Positions 24,914 through 32,094 of a stretch of DNA of 32,094 nucleotides are shown in pieces. This stretch comes from Chloroflexota bacterium (lineage in GTDB: Bacteria; Chloroflexota; Dehalococcoidia; Dehalococcoidales; JAUVZV01), in NCBI GenBank assembly GCA_030602375.1, contig JAUVZV010000006.1, forward strand, positions 1 through 32,094, in the 5' to 3' direction. Each line of letters begins with the position of its first letter. Position 1 is the first letter of the stretch. A program made the translations under genes and the position numbers. The notes under the pieces were generated by a model. It did not search any database and was not told the DNA's origin. It saw only the letters and a program-made list of their open reading frames with translations.

Positions 24914-27556
24914 GTGACCAGTGATGAACTTCGAGCCTCATTTTTAGACTTCTTTAAAGAGAAGGGACACAAGATTATTCCCAGCTCTTCACTCATACCC
25001 CAGGGTGACCCCACATTGCTCCTGACTACTGCCGGAATGGTACAGATTAAGCCTTACTTCTTAAAAGAGGCAGTACCGCCGGCGCCACGCCTGGCGTCTT
25101 GTCAGAAGTGTTTCCGCACCACTGATATTGAATCGGTAGGTAATGCTACCCATCTTACCTTCTTTGAGATGCTGGGTAACTTTAGTGTTGGTGATTACTT
25201 TAAGCAAGAGGCTATTGCGTGGGCATGGGAGTTTGTTACCCGGCGCTTAAAACTGCCCCCGCAGCGTTTGTGGATAACTATCTTTGTTGACGATGAGGAG
25301 GCTTTTAACTTCTGGCGGGAACTGGGCATTTCGGAACAGAAAATACTCAGGTCTGGTGAGAAGGACAACTTCTGGGGACCAGCCGGAAGTTCTGGACCCT
25401 GTGGACCATGTAGTGAAATTCACTATGACTTCGGGGAAGGGGTTGGCTGCATGAGGGCTTCCTGCGGTCCGAATTGTGATTGCGGTCGCTTTTCCGAGAT
25501 TTGGAACCTGGTATTTACCCAGTACAATCAAGACGAACAAGGGAATCGCACCCTTCTGCCCAGCCCTAACATTGACACCGGTATGGGGCTGGAAAGGACA
25601 GCGGCGGTGGTGCAGGGTAAGACCTCGCTTTATGAGACTGACCTCTTTGTGCCACTAATTAAGCGGATAACCGAGCTATCCAGGAAGAAATACGGCTCCG
25701 GTGAGGAAACTGATAATGCGATGCGGATTGTTGTTGAGCATGCCCGGGGGATTACCTTCCTCATCGCTGATGGGGTAATCCCCTCAAACGAGGGCCGGGG
25801 CTATGTGCTGCGTCGGCTACTGAGACGAACCGCACTTTTCGGCAGAAGATTGGGTATGGCTCAGCCATATCTTGCTGAAATGGCTAAGGCTACTATCAAG
25901 CTTATGGGGCATGTTTACCCTGAGATAGCAGAGAGGCAGGATTTCATCACCAAGGTGGTTGAACTTGAAGAGGAAAGATTTGGGGAGACGCTGAGTGTTG
26001 GCCTTGAATTACTGGATAGGACGATGGAAGAGGTAGCCAGTAAAAAGAAGGGGGTAATTTCCGGTAAAGAGGCATTTAAGCTCTACGATACCTTCGGATT
26101 TCCAGTAGAGCTAACCAAGGAGATTGTGGCTAAATCAGGCTTCTTGGTAGATTTAGAAGGTTTTGAGAAGGAGATGGAAAAGCAGCGTGAAAGGGCCCGG
26201 GCAGCACATAAATTTGATGTAACTTTGAAGGAATCAGCCCAGTTAGCTGACCAACTCGGTATTAAGGAAACCCCGTTTGTCGGCTCTAGAAGCCTGAAGC
26301 ACAAATCTGTTCTTATCAACCTCTTGGTTGATAGTAAGTCCGTAGAAGAAATAAAAGAGGGGCAGGAGGCGAGTCTCGTTTTAGAAACCACTCCTTTCTA
26401 TGGGGAAACGGGAGGACAGGTGGGGGACACTGGCCAGATACGGGGCAGGAGCGGGCGCTTTTCAGTGACCAATACAGTTCGTGTTCCACCTAATATTACA
26501 GTTCATCAGGGTTATATGAGCCAGGGCGGTCTGGCTTTAGGTGATAGGGTTGAGGCTGCGGTGGATGAAGAGAGGCGGCTTGATATTGCCAGAAATCACA
26601 CCGCCACCCATTTGCTTCAGTTTGCCCTGCGCCAGGTTCTAGGTAAGCATGTTGAGCAGCGGGGCTCACTGGTAGCCCCGGAGCGCTTTCGGTTTGACTT
26701 TTCTCACCTTGAGGCGCTGGAGGCTGAGGAAATGGAGCGGGTGCAGCACCTTGTCAACGAGAAAATCCGCCAGAACCTGCCGGTATATGCTGAAGAGCTT
26801 CCGTATAAAAAGGCGATTGAGGAAGGGGCGATTGCCCTGTTTGATGAGAAGTATGGCGATGTGGTTCGGGTGCTTAAGATAGGAAGACCTCCTATAAGCT
26901 TGGAGCTATGTGGTGGCACCCATGTTAGGGCTACCGGTGAGATAGGTCTCTTCCAGATTACCGCTGAGATGAGCATTGGTGCCGGGTTGCGCCGCATTGA
27001 GGCGATTTCCGGTAGGGGGGCTGAGGAATGGCTTAAAGAGCGTCTTTTGAGTTTGGAGGCTATTGCCCGGTCTTTGGGAACTACTACCGAAGAAGTTCAA
27101 GATAAGCTCAGTGACGTCGTCGCTGAACTTGATAAGGAGCGCCAGCAGACTCTAGCTCTGGAGAGAGAACTGGCTAAGAGGGAAGTCGAGTCGCTTTTAA
27201 CTCAGACAGAGGTAGTTAATGGAGTGAGGATATTGGTGGCTAGGGTGGCGTCTTCTCGGATGCAGATTTTGCGTGAGATGTCTGACCTGCTCAGGGATAA
27301 ACTTAAAAGTGCAGTGATAGTCCTGGGCACAATTTATGAAGATAAACCCGCTTTTATTGCTGCGGTGACCCCGGATTTGGTAGCTAAAGGTTACCATGCC
27401 GGGGAAATCATAAGGCAGGTGGCAAATGTTACCGGGGGTGGTGGCGGTGGTAAACCAGGCCTGGCTCAGGCTGGTGGTAAATACAAAGAAAAGCTTGATG
27501 AAGCCCTAAAGAGAGCCAAGAATCTTATTGAGTCTGGGAGGCTTAAAGACGCGTAG
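24914..27556 (+). CDS. alaS: Alanyl-tRNA synthetase
   Basis: 880 aa; FLDFFKEKGHKIIPSSSLIPQGDPTLLLTTAGMVQIKPYF, NHTATHLLQFALRQVLG, CGGTHV, C-terminal DHHA1 GGGGGGKPGLAQAGG; GTG start with GGAGGG SD. Confidence 0.98.
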   Translation: MTSDELRASFLDFFKEKGHKIIPSSSLIPQGDPTLLLTTAGMVQIKPYFLKEAVPPAPRLASCQKCFRTTDIESVGNATHLTFFEMLGNFSVGDYFKQEAIAWAWEFVTRRLKLPPQRLWITIFVDDEEAFNFWRELGISEQKILRSGEKDNFWGPAGSSGPCGPCSEIHYDFGEGVGCMRASCGPNCDCGRFSEIWNLVFTQYNQDEQGNRTLLPSPNIDTGMGLERTAAVVQGKTSLYETDLFVPLIKRITELSRKKYGSGEETDNAMRIVVEHARGITFLIADGVIPSNEGRGYVLRRLLRRTALFGRRLGMAQPYLAEMAKATIKLMGHVYPEIAERQDFITKVVELEEERFGETLSVGLELLDRTMEEVASKKKGVISGKEAFKLYDTFGFPVELTKEIVAKSGFLVDLEGFEKEMEKQRERARAAHKFDVTLKESAQLADQLGIKETPFVGSRSLKHKSVLINLLVDSKSVEEIKEGQEASLVLETTPFYGETGGQVGDTGQIRGRSGRFSVTNTVRVPPNITVHQGYMSQGGLALGDRVEAAVDEERRLDIARNHTATHLLQFALRQVLGKHVEQRGSLVAPERFRFDFSHLEALEAEEMERVQHLVNEKIRQNLPVYAEELPYKKAIEEGAIALFDEKYGDVVRVLKIGRPPISLELCGGTHVRATGEIGLFQITAEMSIGAGLRRIEAISGRGAEEWLKERLLSLEAIARSLGTTTEEVQDKLSDVVAELDKERQQTLALERELAKREVESLLTQTEVVNGVRILVARVASSRMQILREMSDLLRDKLKSAVIVLGTIYEDKPAFIAAVTPDLVAKGYHAGEIIRQVANVTGGGGGGKPGLAQAGGKYKEKLDEALKRAKNLIESGRLKDA

Positions 27557-27956
27557 TTTGGGTCTTGATGTTGGTGATAAGAGGATTGGGGTCGCTTTAA
27601 GCGACCCTGAGGGAATACTGGCTAGCCCCTTTACTATCATTAACCGCCAGGATGAGAGCCTGGATATAGAGGCTATTGCGGGTATTATTAGCCAGCACCA
27701 GGTTAAGCAAGTTATCGTTGGGCTACCGCGCTCTATGGATGGTAGCCTGGGTAAGCAGGCGGAAAAGGTAAAAGCCTTCACCGAGAAGCTATCAAGCCGC
27801 ATTCATCTTCCAGTTGAATTTAGGGACGAGCGCCTGACAACAATATTAGCAAAGTACCTGATTCGGGAAACTGGCAGAAGGGCTAAGCGAAAAGTTCAAG
27901 ATGATGCCATAGCGGCAGCGCTTATTCTGCAAAGCTATTTGGATGAAGAGCGCTAG
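27528..27956 (+). CDS. ruvX: Holliday junction resolvase-like RuvX/YqgF
   Basis: LGLDVGDKRIGVALSDPEG...VIVGLPRSMDGSLGKQAEKVKAF...FRDERLTT...DDAIAAALILQSYL; overlaps alaS end; start uncertain (TTG 27528 or ACG 27549). Confidence 0.93.
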   Translation: MSLGGLKTRSLGLDVGDKRIGVALSDPEGILASPFTIINRQDESLDIEAIAGIISQHQVKQVIVGLPRSMDGSLGKQAEKVKAFTEKLSSRIHLPVEFRDERLTTILAKYLIRETGRRAKRKVQDDAIAAALILQSYLDEER

Positions 27957-28094
27957 ATGGGGTTGTCTTAAACCTTCTGCTAGACCTCTAGTTTGTCAAG
28001 GCATTTGACGTGGTTAGCTGATTCTTTAGGTTACTTAGAGGTTATTTAAGAGACTTGGTCTAATTTAAGCCTGCCTCAAAGGAGGACTGGTTAA

Positions 28095-28949
28095 ATTTAT
28101 CAGACAGTTAGGAACTATATTGAGGTATTAAACCCCCGCCCAAGCGGTCTTTTGACCTTTATTGGTGTGGGTGCAGCTATTGTAGCTTCAGGTGGATACC
28201 CCTCTTTAAGTAGGCTCTTTCTGATACTTGTAACGATTTTGCTTGCCAGTGCTGGGGCTAACGGACTGACCAATTATTTAGACCGTGATATTGATGCCCG
28301 GATGGAGCGGACAAAACACCGTGCTCTACCATCAGGGCGAATAAGACCACCAGAGAAGGTATTGCCTTTGACGGTAGCTCTGGTCATTATCGGCCTGGGC
28401 CTAGCCTGGCATCTTCATCCGCTTGTCTTTGTGGTCGACCTTATTGGTACCATAGCGGCTGTAGTTTTCAGAAAAAGGGCAACCTGTGTTTTCCCGCAAG
28501 GGGCTATTTCCAGTTGTACCCCGGTTCTAATGGGGTGGCTTTCATTTGAGGCTACTTTTAGCTGGGAAATAGTGCTCCTCTGCCTTCTTATCGCCTTGTG
28601 GCTGCCGCTTCATGTCTGGAGCATCATGGTGGCAAACCGCCAGGATTACCTTAATGCCGGGATTAGTTACTTCCCGGTAAACTGGGAGGTAAAAAAATCA
28701 GTCAGGGTGTTTCCGGTATTCTCGGTAGGGCTTTATATTACCTCCATTGCCCTCTATTTTGTGGGCGGCTTTTCCTGGCTTTACCTTATAGCAGCCAATT
28801 TACTCGGTATTACCATGGTCTATGCCAGCTTGCGCTTAGTTCTATCCAGTGCCTCTCGGGATGCCTGGAGGCTCTATAAGCTATCTGCCTTCCCCTATTT
28901 GGGTCTGCTTTTTCTTTTCCTGTGTCTGGATATCTGGCTTTTGTGGTAG
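28095..28949 (+). CDS. UbiA-family prenyltransferase, heme O synthase (CtaB/CyoE)-like
   Basis: NYLDRDIDARMERTKHRALPSGRI and NRQDYLNAGISYFPV; ORF track starts at TTG 28152 but in-frame YIEVLNPRPSGLL upstream belongs to the family N-terminus; AUU 28095 start proposed. Confidence 0.85.
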   Translation: MYQTVRNYIEVLNPRPSGLLTFIGVGAAIVASGGYPSLSRLFLILVTILLASAGANGLTNYLDRDIDARMERTKHRALPSGRIRPPEKVLPLTVALVIIGLGLAWHLHPLVFVVDLIGTIAAVVFRKRATCVFPQGAISSCTPVLMGWLSFEATFSWEIVLLCLLIALWLPLHVWSIMVANRQDYLNAGISYFPVNWEVKKSVRVFPVFSVGLYITSIALYFVGGFSWLYLIAANLLGITMVYASLRLVLSSASRDAWRLYKLSAFPYLGLLFLFLCLDIWLLW

Positions 28950-28978
28950 TATTCTGTCGGTGATGCCGAAGGCTTTTT

Positions 28979-30157
28979 ATGATGAACCACTTCCATTTAA
29001 TAAAAACCTGCTCTGATAGTTTAGCCCGCGCCGGGGAGCTCAAGACACCGCATGGCTCGGTTGAGACACCGGTATTTGTGCCGGTAGGAAGCCAGGGGGC
29101 AGTCAAGACACTCACCCCCCAGGAGCTTAAGGCTTTAGGTATAGGGATGATACTGGCTAATACCTATCATCTCTATTTAAGGCCGGGTATTGAGGTAATT
29201 GAAAGGATGGGGGGGTTACATCAGTTTATGGGCTGGGATGGGGCAATTCTCAGCGATAGTGGTGGCTATCAGATATTTAGCCTGGCACCACTACGTAAGG
29301 TCAGTGATGAGGGGGTTACCTTCCGTTCCCATATTGACGGTAGCCAGCATTTCTTTACCCCAGAGCTGGCGATTAAGGTTCAGCAGGCTATTAGAGCCGA
29401 TATCATTATGACCCTGGATGAGGTCCCAGCCCATGATGATAGCTTAGAAAAGGTGCGGCAGGCAATGGAGAGGACGCAGCGCTGGGCAGAGAGGTGTAAG
29501 CGGGCTCATGAGCGTGGTGACCAGATGCTATACGCCATTGTGCAGGGCGGGCTTTTCCCTCAGCTGCGGCGAAAATCGGCTGAATACCTTACCTCTTTAG
29601 GCTTTGCTGGCTATGCTATTGGCGGCTTGAGTCTGGGGGAAGCCAAAAAGGTGACCTTAGCCATGATTGAGGAAACGGTAACTTTTTTGCCGCAGGATAA
29701 GCCACGCTACCTGATGGGGGTTGGTTCCCCGGAGGATTTATTAGAGGGTATCGCCAGGGGGTGTGACTTGTTTGACAGTGCTCTGCCGACTCGTGTTGCC
29801 CGAAACGGTGCCCTCTTTACCTTAAAGGGTCGGCGCAATATTCATCATAGTGCCTTCAAGCAGGCAAAGGGGCCAATCGAGGCTGATTGCAGTTGCTATA
29901 CCTGCCGCACCTTCTCGGCGGCTTATCTGCACCACCTGTTTAACTCAAATGAACTCTTAGCCTACAGGTTAGCTACGATTCATAATCTAAATTTCATTGG
30001 CAGCCTAGTAAGCAAAGCCAGAACTGCCATCCTTAATGGTACTTTTAACTCTTTTAAAGATAGTTTCCGGCTAAACTATAGGACTACCGACGAAGAGATA
30101 AGGCTTGAGCAGAAGCATAAGTGGCTAAAGTCGCGCCGTTTAAGGAATAAAGAGTAG
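28979..30157 (+). CDS. tgt: tRNA-guanine transglycosylase
   Basis: TPVFVPVGSQGAVKTLTPQEL, GGLHQFMGWDGAILSDSGGYQIFSL, YAIGGLSLGEAKK, C-terminal zinc site DCSCYTCRTFSAAYLHHL. Confidence 0.97.
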   Translation: MMNHFHLIKTCSDSLARAGELKTPHGSVETPVFVPVGSQGAVKTLTPQELKALGIGMILANTYHLYLRPGIEVIERMGGLHQFMGWDGAILSDSGGYQIFSLAPLRKVSDEGVTFRSHIDGSQHFFTPELAIKVQQAIRADIIMTLDEVPAHDDSLEKVRQAMERTQRWAERCKRAHERGDQMLYAIVQGGLFPQLRRKSAEYLTSLGFAGYAIGGLSLGEAKKVTLAMIEETVTFLPQDKPRYLMGVGSPEDLLEGIARGCDLFDSALPTRVARNGALFTLKGRRNIHHSAFKQAKGPIEADCSCYTCRTFSAAYLHHLFNSNELLAYRLATIHNLNFIGSLVSKARTAILNGTFNSFKDSFRLNYRTTDEEIRLEQKHKWLKSRRLRNKE

Positions 30158-30161
30158 CTTC

Positions 30162-31226
30162 TTATGCCTTGGCTTGCTCATTACGGATTGTCTTTACCCT
30201 TACCCCTTTAAGTACCTCTTCAGCTTCAGCAACGATACGCTCAATTAATTCAGCGCAGGTGGGTATGTCATCTATCCGGCCGCAGTCCTGCCCAGCAAGC
30301 ATAATCCCGTCCTCGTCACCACTAATTATTGCCCGCCTGAACTCAACCATTCCAACTGGGATTAAGGCAAGTCCACTTAAGCCGAGCTTCTGGGTTTTAC
30401 CCATTCTAAAGACACCGCGTACCAGCTCCCATAGTGAAAGCTTTAGTTCTCGTTTGAGCCTTAAGGCATTGGACAGCGATTCTATCAGCGGCAACCTTCG
30501 TTGGACGACACTTTCGGTTTTTTTGGTTTTTAGTGCCCGGGAAAGAAGCCCATCAAAGCGGTCGGAGAATATGGTATCTTCTACACCTGCCCTAAGTAGG
30601 AGCTGTTTGTAGTTTTGATGAAGGATGCACTCTTTAGTTAAAGCAAATCTGGTGCCCATGGAGATGCCGTCAGCACCAAGTATCAGGGCAGCAGCCAGAG
30701 TCCTGCCATCGCAGAAGCCACCGGCTCCAATAATAGGCACCTTTACTTGATTGGCAATAGTAGGTAAAAGTACCAGTGAACTGACGTTACCGGCGTGGGC
30801 GGCAGCTTCATAGCCGGTAACAATAATGGCGTCAGCACCATCTTGTTCAGAACGCTTGGCATGCCTCTCCAGTGCTACCGTAGCGATAACCTTGCCGCCA
30901 TACTGGTGGACGGCTTTGATAATCTCGGTAGCCTTGCCCAGGGCGTAATTTACTACCGGGACTTTTGCTTCAAGTATGGTATCTACTAAGTCTGTGGCAC
31001 CGGGGATTAAGAGGGTTATATTCACCCCGAAGGGTTTGTCAGTAAGTGACCTAACTTCTTTAATGGCTGCTTCGAGTCCCTCGGCGGTATAGGGGGAGCC
31101 ACCCAGGATGCCGAGTCCACCGGCATTGGAGACGGCGGCTGCAAGCTCGGGTGTGGTGACGTAGCTCATCCCCGCCAGAATAATGGGGTATTTTATGCCC
31201 AATAGCTCGGTTATCCTTGTTTCCAC
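30162..31226 (-). CDS. Nitronate monooxygenase/FabK-like FMN-dependent enzyme
   Basis: LLGIKYPIILAGMSYVTTPELAAAVSNAGGLGILGG, VPIIGAGGFCDGRTLAAALILGADGISMGTRF; GTG start at 31226 with GGAGGT SD (ORF track 31250). Confidence 0.88.
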   Translation of the reverse strand: METRITELLGIKYPIILAGMSYVTTPELAAAVSNAGGLGILGGSPYTAEGLEAAIKEVRSLTDKPFGVNITLLIPGATDLVDTILEAKVPVVNYALGKATEIIKAVHQYGGKVIATVALERHAKRSEQDGADAIIVTGYEAAAHAGNVSSLVLLPTIANQVKVPIIGAGGFCDGRTLAAALILGADGISMGTRFALTKECILHQNYKQLLLRAGVEDTIFSDRFDGLLSRALKTKKTESVVQRRLPLIESLSNALRLKRELKLSLWELVRGVFRMGKTQKLGLSGLALIPVGMVEFRRAIISGDEDGIMLAGQDCGRIDDIPTCAELIERIVAEAEEVLKGVRVKTIRNEQAKA

Positions 31227-31259
31227 TTCTAACCTCCTCCAAAACATCAATCAAGGTGG

Positions 31260-31994
31260 CTAGCCTTTGGCTGAAATCTGGCAGATTTTTACCTCTCCCC
31301 AGAGTCCCATCTTGTCAGCAATGATAATTACTGCACCCTTTAGTCCCCGAATTTCTTGGGCAAACTCAATACCACTCTGGATGTCAGAAGGCTCTTTAAT
31401 TAAGTTTCCGATGGCGGTGGCGGCAGCGTCAGCCAGAGTAGCCGATTTTGAAAGCGCTATCACCGCGTCAGCCTTCCCGTAACTTAGTGAGTGGCCTACT
31501 GTTCCCGAAGAGGTGCAGATGCCTAAGGGGGTATCTTTGGGGTTAATTTCCAGCCCAATTTTGCCGCTTAAGGGGGACGAGCCGGCATAAATGCCGATCA
31601 GCCTTTTTTTGAGGCTTTTAAGGTAAATATCGCCCCCGTTTTCAACAATTACCTCGGGTGAAAACTCCAGTAGTTCCTGAGCGACAAACTCGGCTATCGC
31701 CCCAGCTACCGAAGCCATGGGACCGATGCCAACTTTGGTCGTTGACTCTACCATTGCCTTTACCATGAGTGGCGCCTCGGGAGTTAAGGGGAATGGCTCA
31801 AGTGAGGTCAGAAAGGCAGGGTGTTTTGCAATGTATTCTTCTAAGATATTACGGTATTTTAATACCAGCTTGAGGGCTTTTCTTTTGAGGTCTTTTTTGG
31901 CGCGAATATATAAATCTGTCTCCTTGACGACTACATTAAACGGGACCAGGTCACTATCTTTAATCCAGTGGCGATAGGTTCTAGGCTGATACAT
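31260..31994 (-). CDS. UPF0280 family protein (ApbE-like fold)
   Basis: YRHWIKDSDLVPFNVVVKETDLYI, MVESTTKVGIGPMASVAGAIAEFV, VENGGDIYLK, GICTSSGTVGHSLSYGKADAV. Confidence 0.85.
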   Translation of the reverse strand: MYQPRTYRHWIKDSDLVPFNVVVKETDLYIRAKKDLKRKALKLVLKYRNILEEYIAKHPAFLTSLEPFPLTPEAPLMVKAMVESTTKVGIGPMASVAGAIAEFVAQELLEFSPEVIVENGGDIYLKSLKKRLIGIYAGSSPLSGKIGLEINPKDTPLGICTSSGTVGHSLSYGKADAVIALSKSATLADAAATAIGNLIKEPSDIQSGIEFAQEIRGLKGAVIIIADKMGLWGEVKICQISAKG

Positions 31995-31997
31995 TGA

Positions 31998-32094
31998 CTA
32001 AAAGTGTACCTCCATGGCTCGCGGAGGGCAGGCTTTGATACATAGTCCACAGGCAATGCATTTTTCATCATCAAAATTAACCTGTCTAGTTTTA
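31998..32094 (-). CDS. 4Fe-4S ferredoxin-type protein, C-terminal part (runs off window)
   Basis: Minus-strand frame TRQVNFDDEKCIACGLCIKACPPRAMEVHF* with CxxCxxCxxxCP. Confidence 0.8.
   Translation of the reverse strand, partial: KTRQVNFDDEKCIACGLCIKACPPRAMEVHF

Noticed and set aside
28964-28980. GCCGAAGGCTTTTT as a terminator/attenuator before tgt
   Set aside because: Stem only 3-4 bp; too weak to support.
1-32094. CRISPR array, transposase, integrase or phage genes
   Set aside because: No regularly spaced repeats of CRISPR type and no recognisable mobile-element proteins seen.

Overview
Chromosomal window with a Dehalococcoidia/Chloroflexota-like gene complement (an inference from gene content; taxonomy not verified). 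Left third (~2-12.7 kb): a long minus-strand cluster of corrinoid protein, UroD-type methyltransferase, tungsten aldehyde:ferredoxin oxidoreductase (AOR), small alpha/beta-barrel protein, SCP2-type thiolase, DUF35 Zn-ribbon, EamA permease, nitrilase-superfamily hydrolase, QueG/RdhA-like corrinoid Fe-S protein and an IpdAB-like CoA-transferase pair. It looks like an uncharacterised anaerobic CoA-thioester catabolic module and is the best candidate for an undescribed system. Middle: KDPG aldolase and KDG kinase behind a perfect-consensus promoter; eroded remnants of glycosyltransferase/membrane genes and a DUF1616 gene; a CPBP protease convergent with a small membrane gene whose apparent terminator lies inside the protease ORF; a tandem-duplicated promoter; a lipoprotein; tRNA-Leu(UAG); ychF. 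Right: holA, DUF169, convergent otsA/otsB, ROK kinase, alaS-ruvX, heme O synthase-like UbiA protein, tgt, an NMO/FabK-like protein, UPF0280 and a partial ferredoxin. Main observations: the catabolic cluster with altered catalytic/ligand residues; several genes whose best-placed start codon is non-canonical (AUU, AUU, ACG); a 5'-truncated NYN nuclease; decayed polysaccharide-type genes; and overlapping convergent gene ends. All calls are from reading the sequence; no database search was run.
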